Assembly: GCA_030731635.1 (NCBI GenBank)
Contig: JANQTR010000162.1
Coordinates: 1-13,770 of the forward strand
Length of the DNA stretch: 13,770 nt
DNA from: Erythrobacter sp.
GTDB lineage: Bacteria > Pseudomonadota > Alphaproteobacteria > Sphingomonadales > Sphingomonadaceae
Reading direction: 5' to 3'
Position 1 is the first letter of the stretch. Each line of letters opens with the position of its first letter. The translations under genes were made by a program, and so were the position numbers. The notes under the pieces were generated by a model. It had not been told where the DNA came from. It was given only the letters and a program-made list of their open reading frames with translations, and searched no databases. Below, piece by piece: positions 6,313 through 13,690 of the stretch.

Positions 6313-7119
6313 ATGGAATTCGCAGCGGTGTTCATGTGGGCGTGCCTTGGGCTGTTCTTGGCAGCCGGGGCGATCTGGCTGCTTGACATGGCGGGCGCAC
6401 TGACGATCCGCTCACCTGCGCAGCGCACGATGCTCAACGCGGCGCTGGGGACGACCCTGCTCGGCGGAATGGCGAGTTTTGCGGTAGCGACGTTTTTCCC
6501 GCCGCCGCCTTCAACGCCGGAGCCAGCGAAACAGCCCGAACCGGCCACCCCGATCGCGCCCCCGGCGGGGCCAGTCCCGACCCCTCCGGGCGGCGAAGGC
6601 GCCACCCCTGCGCCCTCATCAACTAACACCGCCGCCCCGGGCGCGACACCCTCGCCCCAGGTTCCTCCGGCACCTTCGCAAACCGCCTGCCGGCTGGCCG
6701 CACACCCGCCGCGGCTCGCCGAATGGGCAAACGCGACTTTGAGCACGCCGCCCAGTTTCCGCTGCGCCATCACCGCGCCCTACCCGGCCTGCGTTGCCGA
6801 GCTGCGCGAGCGCGACGTTGCGGAAATCTCGCGTGAGGCGGCGCGGGCCTGCGGAGCCGATGTGATCAATTTTCGCCGCAGTCATATCTCGTCGGCCTAT
6901 GCCGCCAAGCTTACCTATCAGGACAATCTTGATGCGGCTGAGGCAAGTTTGCGCATCCCGCGCAATGTCGAGGAAGAGGACCGCCGCGATTATGTGGTCG
7001 CCGAAATCGCCCGTATGAACGGGCAGGCGTGGCGGGATTTTACCGCTCTCGATCAACGCTCAAAGCTTGACATGCTACTGTGCCAGACCGACGCTAAACG
7101 ATGCCTGGCTGACGAGTAA
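6313..7119 (+). CDS. Hypothetical membrane protein with Pro-rich linker and six-cysteine domain
   Basis: A 268-residue protein I do not recognise. Two hydrophobic segments (about residues 4-24 and 42-62) precede a Pro/Ala/Thr-rich low-complexity linker (63-124). The C-terminal domain (125-268) has six cysteines (126, 151, 160, 180, 257, 264), an even number compatible with disulfides if it lies in the periplasm. The middle of this domain is helical in appearance and ends rich in Asp/Arg. Start ATG 6313 has a strong GGAGGG six bases upstream; a longer frame from 6277 lacks a comparable site. It follows the crotonase gene after 52 bases. The stop lies five bases from the end of the convergent NnrU-family gene. 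The linker architecture suggests that the C-terminal domain reaches away from the membrane. Confidence 0.75.
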   Translation: MEFAAVFMWACLGLFLAAGAIWLLDMAGALTIRSPAQRTMLNAALGTTLLGGMASFAVATFFPPPPSTPEPAKQPEPATPIAPPAGPVPTPPGGEGATPAPSSTNTAAPGATPSPQVPPAPSQTACRLAAHPPRLAEWANATLSTPPSFRCAITAPYPACVAELRERDVAEISREAARACGADVINFRRSHISSAYAAKLTYQDNLDAAEASLRIPRNVEEEDRRDYVVAEIARMNGQAWRDFTALDQRSKLDMLLCQTDAKRCLADE

Positions 7120-7124
7120 GCGCC

Positions 7125-7799
7125 TTACAGCCACTTCCACACCCCTGCCGGGATGCCCGCCTGCCACAGGTGTAGCCAGCTCCCGCCAAGCCACAACGCC
7201 GTGCCTGCGATCAGCGGCACCGCGCCGACGCTGAGCAGCTTGCCCCAGCGCGGCCAATAGCTCGTCTTGCTTTCCCACTGCGCCCAGGCCGCGCCCATCA
7301 GCGTTTCTTTCTTGGCGTCCTGCAACTTCGCGCCGACCAGCGCGAGGATGCCCATGGCGATCGCGGTGACCAGCGTGCGGGTGCTCCAGAACAGCACGAT
7401 ATGCGAGGCCGCCCACAGGCCGATTCCCCACATCATCGGATGGCGGGTGACTTTGAATACGCCTCTGGGTTCAGCGCGTGCCTGCGCTTCGGCCATTGGT
7501 GTGGGGAGCGCAGGATTGCCGATCAGCGAGCCTGCCAGCAGGATCATCGCAGGCAAGGTAAGCGCGGTGGCGATGATCCAGCCAATATCGCCCGACCCCG
7601 GCAGATCAGCGGGCGGCGCGGCTTTGAAGGCGAAGTAAACCCAGCCCAGCGTCGCAAAACTCACGAGGCTGTAGGCCACCTGAAATCCGCCCGCCCGCAA
7701 CGCCTTGACCAAAGTTGCGCGCAAAGGATGCGACATGACAAAATGCGTGCCGACAAAGGCGATGTTCGCCGCGATGAGTGTGATGATTGCCCCGTCCAT
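7125..7799 (-). CDS. NnrU-family integral membrane protein
   Basis: A 224-residue polytopic membrane protein with about five or six hydrophobic segments. The SHPLR motif follows the first segment (23-27). TRHPMMWGIGLWAASH (118-133) and a LQDAKKE...AAWAQW segment (159-175) match the NnrU family. This family was first named near denitrification genes, but the biochemical role is unclear and no denitrification gene is seen here. The TRHPM segment also recalls the isoprenylcysteine methyltransferase-like fold. ATG 7799 is chosen because the N-terminus then begins directly with a membrane segment. A TTG at 7823 would add eight residues. A GGTGA lies about 13 bases before ATG 7799. The gene follows the thioesterase after 47 bases on the same strand, so an operon is likely. 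Confidence 0.85.
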   Translation of the reverse strand: MDGAIITLIAANIAFVGTHFVMSHPLRATLVKALRAGGFQVAYSLVSFATLGWVYFAFKAAPPADLPGSGDIGWIIATALTLPAMILLAGSLIGNPALPTPMAEAQARAEPRGVFKVTRHPMMWGIGLWAASHIVLFWSTRTLVTAIAMGILALVGAKLQDAKKETLMGAAWAQWESKTSYWPRWGKLLSVGAVPLIAGTALWLGGSWLHLWQAGIPAGVWKWL

Positions 7800-7846
7800 G
7801 TGTGAGTGAATATCACCCAGCAACCGGGTCGCCTAGTCATTGCGTG

Positions 7847-8290
7847 TCAGGGCACGATCCCGGTCGGCACAATCGTCGCCTGCGCTGCGGCAACATGGAC
7901 CGGCTCCGTGCCGTCGCTTTCGGCCCAGACATCGGCGCGCACCACCACTTGCCGCTTGCCTGCCTTGATCACTGCACCCCTGGCCCGCAGCCGCGCGCCT
8001 TTGGCCGGGCGCAGGAAATCGATGGTATAGCCGCCGGTGACCACGTCGCCCGCGACCGAAGCGCCCGCCCATGCGCAGGCATTATCCGCCATCAGGCCGA
8101 CGATGGCGCCGTGGGCATAGCCGTGATGCTGGGTCATTTCGGGGCGCATGGTGAGGAGGAGCTCGCTCTGCCCCTGCCACACCGTGATCGGTTCAATATC
8201 GAGCCATGATGAAAAGCCCGAGCGGGCCACCGCCACCCGCTTCATATAGGCAATCGCCGCTTCGGGTGAGGCAAATCGATCCGCTGTCAT
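7847..8290 (-). CDS. PaaI-family hotdog-fold thioesterase
   Basis: A 147-residue hotdog-fold protein that would hydrolyse an acyl-CoA or aryl-CoA thioester in the cytoplasm. The family signature HHGYAHGAIVGLMADNA (55-71) contains the HG pair at 60-61 and Asp69 at the position of the usual catalytic aspartate. The TIDFLRPAKGARLRARGAVIKAG-type segments from residue 89 are typical of the second half of the fold. ATG 8290 has AGGAG seven bases upstream on the minus strand. It is divergent from the HxlR-type regulator and shares a 96-base control region with it. Regulation by that protein is likely. Natural substrate unknown. Confidence 0.9.
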   Translation of the reverse strand: MTADRFASPEAAIAYMKRVAVARSGFSSWLDIEPITVWQGQSELLLTMRPEMTQHHGYAHGAIVGLMADNACAWAGASVAGDVVTGGYTIDFLRPAKGARLRARGAVIKAGKRQVVVRADVWAESDGTEPVHVAAAQATIVPTGIVP

Positions 8291-8308
8291 AGGGGCGCTC
8301 CTGATAAG

Positions 8309-8321
8309 TCTGTAATGCAGA
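8309..8321. promoter_or_regulatory. Imperfect dyad, upstream copy of the HxlR candidate operator
   Basis: TCTG (8309-8312) and CAGA (8318-8321) flank TAATG. The dyad and its left flank read AAGTCTG from 8306, the same heptamer that begins the perfect palindrome 44 bp downstream. It lies 18-31 bases before the thioesterase start, where it could control minus-strand transcription. The copy is weaker than the downstream one. Confidence 0.4.
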
Positions 8322-8332
8322 TGTTATGCGCC

Positions 8333-8361
8333 TTGCCAAGCTTGTACGCAAGTCTGATAAT
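8333..8361 (+). promoter_or_regulatory. Promoter of the HxlR-type regulator gene
   Basis: TTGCCA at 8333-8338 (five of six -35 bases) and GATAAT at 8356-8361 (five of six -10 bases) are separated by exactly 17 bp. A start near 8367-8368 gives a 19-base leader with GGAG at 8372-8375. A minus-strand TTGGCA (8339-8334) overlaps the -35, so the divergent promoters may share DNA. The -10 is covered by the palindrome at 8352-8366. Confidence 0.65.
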
Positions 8362-8366
8362 CAGAC
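8352..8366. promoter_or_regulatory. Perfect palindromic operator over the HxlR promoter
   Basis: GTCTGAT and ATCAGAC form a perfect dyad around a single central A (8359). It overlaps the -10 hexamer and the expected transcription start of the HxlR-type gene, the classical place for a repressor. HxlR proteins bind as dimers to dyads near their own promoters, so autorepression is the likely meaning. Binding has not been shown. Confidence 0.6.
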
Positions 8367-8386
8367 CCATTGGAGAGCCGCCGCCG

Positions 8387-8743
8387 ATGAAGACCTATAC
8401 CCCCTCACGCGCCCCATGCCCGATCGCCCGCGCCGCGCGCGTGCTTGGCGACCGCTGGGTGCTGCTGATCTTGCGCGATGCGTTTCTGGGGGCGGAGCGG
8501 TTTGAGGAGTTCATTGAGCGCCTCGGCATCAACCGCGCGGCGCTCACTTCGCGGCTGGCGATCCTGCAGGAAGCGGGATTAATCCGGCGCGATCCGCCCG
8601 AGGGCAAGCGTGCGCGCTACGTTCTTACAGACAGCGCCCGCGCATTGGTGCCGGTGTTCGAACAGATGGCAGGCTGGAGCAGCACGCACCTGTTCGCCGA
8701 CGGCGAGGTTCCACAACCTTACGGTCATTTCCCGCCCCTGTGA
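8387..8743 (+). CDS. HxlR-family winged-helix transcriptional regulator
   Basis: A 118-residue one-domain regulator. The pattern CPIARAARVLGDRWVLLILRD (from Cys11) followed by GAERFEEF, LGINRAALTSRL and LQEAGLIRRDP is diagnostic of the HxlR family, including the conserved N-terminal cysteine that serves as a redox or electrophile sensor in some members. ATG 8387 is chosen because the family starts just before this motif and GGAG lies about 11 bases upstream. A longer frame from ATG 8315 would translate through the promoter and operator. It is divergent from the thioesterase gene. The stop lies 14 bases from the end of the convergent FKBP gene. Confidence 0.9.
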   Translation: MKTYTPSRAPCPIARAARVLGDRWVLLILRDAFLGAERFEEFIERLGINRAALTSRLAILQEAGLIRRDPPEGKRARYVLTDSARALVPVFEQMAGWSSTHLFADGEVPQPYGHFPPL

Positions 8744-8757
8744 GGGCCGGGCCGAAC

Positions 8758-9270
8758 TTAGCCTGCGATGTCGATCAGCTCCACTTTGAACACAAGCGTC
8801 GCATTGGGCGGGATCGGCCCGCGCCCGACCGGGCCATAGGCGAGGTCAGACGGGATCGCGATTTCGATCGTCTCGCCCACGCCCATCTTCGGGATGGCGA
8901 TCTGCCAGCCGGGCACCAGCCGCCCGAGCGGAAAGGTCGCAGGCTCGCCGCGGGCATAAGAGCTGTCGAACACGGTGCCATCGAGCAATTTGCCCTCGTA
9001 ATGGACGGTGACCACATCGGCGACAGTCGGCTTTTGTTTGGAGGCACGATAGCTGAGCCAGCGCCAGCGCACCCCGCCTTCCTCGAAATGCCAACCGTCT
9101 TCCGGCGTCAGGCCCAGCAGATAGATCTGCTGCTGCGCGTGCCACGCGGGGCTTTGCGCGTCACTTGTCGCTTGGGCTTCGGTCTGCCCATCCTGCGCCT
9201 GCGCCGGTTGAACGGCGAACAGCAGCGTACCGATGAAGGCAGCGGCAACCGGCTTTACCAACGACCGCAT
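8758..9270 (-). CDS. Exported FKBP-type peptidyl-prolyl cis-trans isomerase
   Basis: A 170-residue periplasmic prolyl isomerase. A signal peptide ends at AQA after residue 25. About 55 residues of spacer, unlike other FKBPs I recall, lead to the FKBP domain (about 82-168). Pocket residues corresponding to FKBP12 are present: Tyr91 (VHYEG), Phe101 and Asp102 (VFDSS), Phe113, VPGW with Trp122, Tyr145 (LAYG) and Phe161. The ATG at 9270-9268 shares one base with the TGA of the preceding gene (TGATG) and has no good Shine-Dalgarno, so translation is probably coupled. A GTG one codon earlier is an alternative start. It is the last gene of the amidohydrolase operon, which suggests folding of exported proteins or handling of proline-containing peptides. 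Confidence 0.93.
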   Translation of the reverse strand: MRSLVKPVAAAFIGTLLFAVQPAQAQDGQTEAQATSDAQSPAWHAQQQIYLLGLTPEDGWHFEEGGVRWRWLSYRASKQKPTVADVVTVHYEGKLLDGTVFDSSYARGEPATFPLGRLVPGWQIAIPKMGVGETIEIAIPSDLAYGPVGRGPIPPNATLVFKVELIDIAG

Positions 9271-10586
9271 CACCAGTCGTAAGCCTCAGGCCGCACGCTT
9301 TCATCGAGCACGCGGTAACGATCGCGCAGGCCGGTCTGATGGCTTTCGAGGTTTTGTTCCACCCCGCCGATGAACACGCGGGTCGGCACCGATCCTGCTT
9401 CGAGCGGATCGCCATCCCACAGCACCACATCGCCCAGCGCCCCCGGCTTCAGCACGCCGGCCTTGCCGCCCATGCCGCTGATGTCAGCGGGGACGGAACT
9501 GATCGCGGCAAACGCCTTGCCCCAATCCATCCCGCTTGCGCCGGGCATCCGGGTCAGCGCGACCAGATTGCCCGCCACCTGCTGCAAACGGCGCGGGTTC
9601 TGCATCGTTGCGGCATTGATCGCCACCTTCACCCCGGCCTGCGCCATGCGTCCGGCATTGCTTTGGGTGGCGCCCAATTGCTCGAATGTTTCAGGCAGAT
9701 CAGTCAGGCCATTGGCAATCACCGGCACGCCGGCTGCCGCGATGGCATCGGCCACCAGCCAGCCTTCGGTCACGCCGACCAGCACCAGATCAAGCTTGGG
9801 ATACTGGGTTTTCAGGCCCAGCACCGCGCGGATATCGGCGGCGCGGTCAACCCCGACGTAGAGCTTTTGGCGGCCTGTCACCACCGGCACCAACGCTTCG
9901 GCATCAAAGCGGGTCAGCAGCACCCTGTCACCCTTGCCGATTTCGGTGGTTTCGGGGACCCCGGCCTTGCCGACCAGCGCCTGTGCTTCGCGCAGCGCCG
10001 CGCTCAGCAAGGCATAGGCCGCCACCCGGCTGCCGCCAGCACGATCACCGCCGCCTTCGCCCAGATTGATCATCTGGAACGCGCGGGCCTGCATCACGGC
10101 ATTGGCATCGCCATCCAGATCAATGATCGCGCCTTGGCCGGCAAAGATCGATCCGGTGGGCAAAGTGGTGGTTGCGGCGCGGGTGATCCCGGCGGCGCGG
10201 TGAACCTTGATATGCTCCGACACCGGATTGATCGCGGTCGACGCATCCAGCGCCGCGCTGAACGGCGATCCGCGCGCGGTGATATCGTTCGATTCGTCCA
10301 CCGCCGATACATCCGCCAGGCCAAGCGAGGTGACCGTTGCGAACAGGCCGGGGGTGACCCACGCGCCGCCTGCATCGATCAGCACATCGGTTTCAAAAGT
10401 CTGACCCGGCGTTGCCCGTCCGGCGAACACCACCTTGCCATCATCGACGATCACGGTGCCGCCTTCGATCGGCGCCCCGCCATCGCCCAGCACCAGCCGG
10501 GCATTGGTAATCACCACGTCCTGCGCCATCGCCGGAGCCGCCGACAGCGCCAGCGCGCTCACGGCAATTGAAAGGAGCCGCTTCAT
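9270..10586 (-). CDS. Exported amidohydrolase-like protein without the metal-binding His motif
   Basis: A 438-residue member of the amidohydrolase superfamily by overall layout: signal peptide ending AMA at residue 21, N-terminal beta-sandwich part (DVVITNARLVLGDGGAPIEGG), central domain and the C-terminal return (GVLKPGALGDVVLWDGDPLE). Where active members have PGxxDxHxH, this protein reads PGLFATVTS (79-87), so both histidines are replaced (Val85, Ser87). Only three histidines occur in the whole protein and none fits the later ligand positions. It therefore probably cannot hold the binuclear metal centre and may be a pseudoenzyme or structural partner. Its ATG overlaps the TGA of the upstream intact amidohydrolase by four bases (ATGA), with GGGAG seven bases upstream. 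Enzymatic activity by another mechanism cannot be excluded. Confidence 0.85.
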   Translation of the reverse strand: MKRLLSIAVSALALSAAPAMAQDVVITNARLVLGDGGAPIEGGTVIVDDGKVVFAGRATPGQTFETDVLIDAGGAWVTPGLFATVTSLGLADVSAVDESNDITARGSPFSAALDASTAINPVSEHIKVHRAAGITRAATTTLPTGSIFAGQGAIIDLDGDANAVMQARAFQMINLGEGGGDRAGGSRVAAYALLSAALREAQALVGKAGVPETTEIGKGDRVLLTRFDAEALVPVVTGRQKLYVGVDRAADIRAVLGLKTQYPKLDLVLVGVTEGWLVADAIAAAGVPVIANGLTDLPETFEQLGATQSNAGRMAQAGVKVAINAATMQNPRRLQQVAGNLVALTRMPGASGMDWGKAFAAISSVPADISGMGGKAGVLKPGALGDVVLWDGDPLEAGSVPTRVFIGGVEQNLESHQTGLRDRYRVLDESVRPEAYDW

Positions 10587-12010
10587 TTCACATCTCCCGC
10601 GCCGGGCTGGCCGAGTTCAAAATCGCTGACGGGCCGCGTTTTGCGGTTCAGCGCATCATACATCAGCGCGCCATCGACCCAGACTTTCTCGGGCCGGGTA
10701 TAAACGCTCAGCGGATCACCGTTCCACAGCACCACATCGGCCATCTTGCCGATTTCAAGGCTGCCGGTCATGTCTTCGATCCCCATCGCCTTGGCGGCGT
10801 TGTAGGTGATCCACTGGATCACGGTGGCATCGGAAATGTCGATCCCCAGCCGCAGACCGGCGGCCTGCGCCTTGGCGGCTTCCTGGTTCAAGCGTTGAAT
10901 ATCGTCCTGATCATCGGAATGGATCACCACGCAGGCGCCTTCGCGTTGCAGGAACGCGGCGTTTTCGAGGATGCCGTCATAGCTTTCCATCTTGAAGCCG
11001 TACCAATCGGCCCAGATCGCGCTGCACACGTCGTTTTCGCGCAGCAGATCGCCGATCTTGTAAGCTTCAACCGCGTGGTGGAAGGCGCTGACTTTATAGC
11101 CCATTTCCTTGGCCATATCCATCACCAGCGCCATTTCATCGGCGCGGTAGCAGTGGTTGTGGACGAGGATATCGCCCTTGAGCACGCCGACCAGCGTTTC
11201 CTTGCCGAGATCGCGCTTGGCCTTATCGTCGTTGGCGTAATCGATCGCATCGAGCCAGGTGTCGCGGTTGACCGCAAAGTTGCCCATCCGGGTCGATGGT
11301 GCCCGCCCGCGCCCGCCATAGACCCGCTTGGGATTTTCCCCGCAGGCCATCTTGAAGCCATAGGGCGCGCCGGGGAACTTCATGCCCTGCACCGTGCGCG
11401 CAGGCACATTCTTGAGCGTGACCGAACGTCCGCCCATCAGGTTGGCCGATCCGGGCAGAATTTGCAGCGCGGTAATCCCGCCATTGGCGAGCGCGCGCGA
11501 AAAGCCGGGGTCTTGCGGCCAGACCGAATGTTCGGCCCAGACTTCGGGCGTGGTCGGGCTGGTCGCCTCGTTCCCGTCCGAATGCGCCTCAACGCCGGGC
11601 GAAGGGTAATCGCCAAGGTGCGAGTGAATGTCGATGATGCCGGGGGTGACGAATTTGCCGGTGCCATCGAACACCGCGATATCTGCCGGAATCGGCGTAT
11701 CCGGCCCGCCCACGGCAACGATCTTGCCGCCGTTGAAGAGCACGGTGCCGTTTTCGATTTTCCCGCCCCGGCCATCATAGATGGTCGCGCCGGTCAGCGC
11801 GGTGGCGATGTTGGGATAGGGCTTGTAGGTCGAGGCAAACACCGGCTCACCCGCCGGGGTGGCGGCGAATTCCTTCGCCCTTTTGTCCATCGCATCGGCT
11901 TTGGCGGTGTCGCCCGCCGTGCCGGTGGTGGCGCAAGCCGTCAGCGCAAGCGCGCTGACCAGCGTGGCAAACACGCCCATCGGCGCGCGCAGTTTAACGT
12001 GTGAATGCAT
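10583..12010 (-). CDS. Lipoprotein amidohydrolase of the imidazolonepropionase/prolidase-like group
   Basis: A 475-residue metal-dependent hydrolase predicted to be anchored in the envelope. The N-terminus is a signal peptide with lipobox LTAC (Cys26, Ala at +2, suggesting the outer membrane). The first metal motif is PGIIDIHSH with His129 and His131. Further candidate ligands are His284/His286 (VHNHC), His311/His312 (FHHAVEAYK) and Asp366 (HSDDQ). The terminal beta-sandwich returns with GSLEIGKMADVVLWNGDPL. Members of this group include characterised bacterial prolidases as well as imidazolonepropionase; the substrate here is not known. ATG 12010 has AGGGG six bases upstream and keeps the basic residues of the signal peptide, so it is preferred over the longer frame from 12037. 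It heads the operon with the degenerate homologue and the FKBP gene. Confidence 0.92.
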   Translation of the reverse strand: MHSHVKLRAPMGVFATLVSALALTACATTGTAGDTAKADAMDKRAKEFAATPAGEPVFASTYKPYPNIATALTGATIYDGRGGKIENGTVLFNGGKIVAVGGPDTPIPADIAVFDGTGKFVTPGIIDIHSHLGDYPSPGVEAHSDGNEATSPTTPEVWAEHSVWPQDPGFSRALANGGITALQILPGSANLMGGRSVTLKNVPARTVQGMKFPGAPYGFKMACGENPKRVYGGRGRAPSTRMGNFAVNRDTWLDAIDYANDDKAKRDLGKETLVGVLKGDILVHNHCYRADEMALVMDMAKEMGYKVSAFHHAVEAYKIGDLLRENDVCSAIWADWYGFKMESYDGILENAAFLQREGACVVIHSDDQDDIQRLNQEAAKAQAAGLRLGIDISDATVIQWITYNAAKAMGIEDMTGSLEIGKMADVVLWNGDPLSVYTRPEKVWVDGALMYDALNRKTRPVSDFELGQPGAGDVK

Positions 12011-12064
12011 CGAAAGCCCCTTCGAATTCCCTGCCACAAGGTGTGACCGGAAATCCGAAGGGTG

Positions 12065-12093
12065 TCTATACGTTTGGACGGAGCGAGTGTCCG
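12065..12093 (-). promoter_or_regulatory. Candidate promoter of the amidohydrolase operon
   Basis: On the minus strand CGGACA (12093-12088, four of six -35 bases) and TATAGA (12070-12065, four of six -10 bases) are 17 bp apart. A start near 12058 would leave a leader of about 48 bases ending in the AGGGG ribosome-binding site. It lies in the 89-base gap behind the POT gene, which also shows no convincing terminator, so read-through from the transporter gene is possible too. Confidence 0.4.
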
Positions 12094-12099
12094 CTTGGT

Positions 12100-13638
12100 C
12101 TATTCCGCCGGGCGCGCGGCCACGGGGTAGGCCTCGTCGACGCCCTCTGCAACGGAGGTGTCATCGGCAAGCGTATCGAGATGCATCAGCTTCTTGATCA
12201 GCGGGCTGACCACCAGCACGCCGACGCCGACCGCAATCGCGATCCAGCCGATCTGGCTGTAAACGCCGAGCACCACTTCCTTGCCCGCACCCTCGCCAGA
12301 CGCCGCTTCCGATCCGGTCGCTGCCGCGATCAGACCGGCGACAAAGTTGCCGGTGGCAGACGCAAAGAACCACGTGCCCATGATGATGCTCGCCATATGT
12401 GCCGGGGCCAGCCGGTTCATGGCCGAAAGGCCAACCGGGCTGAGGCACAGCTCACCCGTGGTGTGCAGCAGATAGATCAGGAAGATGAACAGCACCGGGG
12501 TCATGTCGCCGGTCGCTGCGCCTGCCACCAGCACCAGAAAGCCCGCGCCCAGCTGCATCAGCGCCAGACCGAACTTTGCCGGTGCAGAAGGCTCCAACCC
12601 GCGCCGCCCCAGCCATGTCCACAGGCCGGCAAACAGCGGGGCGAGAAGCACGATGTAGATCGCATTGATCGATTGAAACACCGATGCTGGCACACCGCCG
12701 CGATCAACATGGCGATCGGTGTAGAGGTTGAGCGACGAGCCCGCCTGTTCGAACAGCGCCCAGAACAGGATCGAACCGAGGATCAGGAACATCGCCGCGA
12801 AAATGCGGTCACGATCATGCGGCTCCAGCTTCACCACCGCAGTGAACAGCACATAAGCAACCAGAATCGCCCCCGCGAGGCCCAGCAGCGTGCCGACCAC
12901 CGACTGGTTCTGCACCATCCACCAGCACGCCACCACCGCGGCAAGGCCTACCACATAGAGACCCCATTCGCGTCCCTTGGTGAGTATGGCAGGCGGCTCA
13001 CCCCGGCCCAGCAGCAACGGCTTGAACAAGACAAACACGACCAGGCCCAAAAGCATCCCGACACCCGCCGCGCCGAAACCATAGGACCAGCCATAGGTCT
13101 CACCGAGATAGCCGCACAGCAGTGAGCCAAGCGCGGCGCCCAGATTAATCCCCATGTAGAAGATCGTGTAGGCCCCATCACGCCGCACATCGGTGCGCGG
13201 ATAAAGCTGGCCGACGATCACTGAGATATTGGCTTTCAGGAAGCCCGAGCCGACAATGATGAACGCCAGCGCCAGCCAGAAGATATTGAGGCTGGCTGCG
13301 TCTTGTCCGCCATTGCCTTCAAAACCCATCAGCAAGTGGCCGAAGGTCAGCAGCACCGCGCCATAGGTTACGGCCTTGCGCTGCCCCAGATATTTGTCCG
13401 CCAGATAACCGCCCAGCACCGGGGTGATGTAAACCAGCGCGGTATAGGCACCGTAGATCACACCAGCCTGACTGTCATCGAACAGCCAGTGCTTGGTCAG
13501 GTAGAAAATCAGCAGCGCCCGCATCCCGTAGTAGGAAAAACGCTCCCACATCTCGGCGAAAAAGAGGACGAACAGACCCTTGGGGTGGCCGAGGAAAGTC
13601 CCGGCGCTGTCCCCGTGCGGAAGCTCAGCTGTAGCCAT
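12100..13638 (-). CDS. POT/PTR-family proton-coupled oligopeptide transporter
   Basis: A 512-residue inner-membrane symporter of the major facilitator superfamily that imports di- and tripeptides with protons. The ExxER proton-coupling motif is EMWER at 29-33 in the first helix. The PTR2 signature region GSGFLKANISVIVGQLY is at 130-146 with the peptide-binding Lys135. FYMGINLG follows (160-167), and a later FEQAGSSLNLY and TTGELCLSPVGLS are also family hallmarks. Fourteen or so hydrophobic segments are apparent, as in other bacterial POTs. ATG 13638 is chosen; a GAAGGGA lies 11 bases upstream and the longer frame from 13692 adds 18 polar residues not expected in the family. It precedes the amidohydrolase operon by 89 bases on the same strand, suggesting a shared role in peptide use. 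Confidence 0.95.
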   Translation of the reverse strand: MATAELPHGDSAGTFLGHPKGLFVLFFAEMWERFSYYGMRALLIFYLTKHWLFDDSQAGVIYGAYTALVYITPVLGGYLADKYLGQRKAVTYGAVLLTFGHLLMGFEGNGGQDAASLNIFWLALAFIIVGSGFLKANISVIVGQLYPRTDVRRDGAYTIFYMGINLGAALGSLLCGYLGETYGWSYGFGAAGVGMLLGLVVFVLFKPLLLGRGEPPAILTKGREWGLYVVGLAAVVACWWMVQNQSVVGTLLGLAGAILVAYVLFTAVVKLEPHDRDRIFAAMFLILGSILFWALFEQAGSSLNLYTDRHVDRGGVPASVFQSINAIYIVLLAPLFAGLWTWLGRRGLEPSAPAKFGLALMQLGAGFLVLVAGAATGDMTPVLFIFLIYLLHTTGELCLSPVGLSAMNRLAPAHMASIIMGTWFFASATGNFVAGLIAAATGSEAASGEGAGKEVVLGVYSQIGWIAIAVGVGVLVVSPLIKKLMHLDTLADDTSVAEGVDEAYPVAARPAE

Positions 13639-13642
13639 GTAA

Positions 13643-13659
13643 GCAGATATCCCTTCTGC
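13643..13659 (-). promoter_or_regulatory. Small hairpin with the POT ribosome-binding site in its loop
   Basis: On the minus strand GCAGA (13659-13655) and TCTGC (13647-13643) can pair around the seven-base loop AGGGATA. The purine-rich loop is the Shine-Dalgarno-like sequence of the POT gene. The stem ends four bases before ATG 13638. Such a hairpin could present or modulate the site, but a 5-bp stem is weak and may be chance. Confidence 0.3.
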
Positions 13660-13690
13660 GCGCCCCTCGGACGCGATCCCATGGGGGGAC

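Noticed and set aside
7125..7799. Denitrification locus suggested by an NnrU-family gene
   Set aside because: No nitrite, nitric-oxide or nitrous-oxide reductase gene is present; NnrU-family members are also found in non-denitrifiers.
8315..8386. Longer start for the HxlR-type gene at ATG 8315
   Set aside because: The extra 24 residues would be translated through the promoter and palindromic operator, and the family begins just before the CPIARA motif.
9339..10571. 410-aa plus-strand open frame opposite the 438-aa amidohydrolase-like gene
   Set aside because: Antisense shadow. The minus frame has a signal peptide, coupled start and family architecture, while this one has none.
10568..12004. 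478-aa plus-strand open frame opposite the intact amidohydrolase
   Set aside because: Antisense shadow of a gene with intact metal motifs; composition His/Arg/Gly-rich without a domain.
12001..13125. 374-aa plus-strand open frame opposite the POT gene
   Set aside because: Antisense shadow rich in Gln, Arg and His; the minus strand carries a complete POT transporter.
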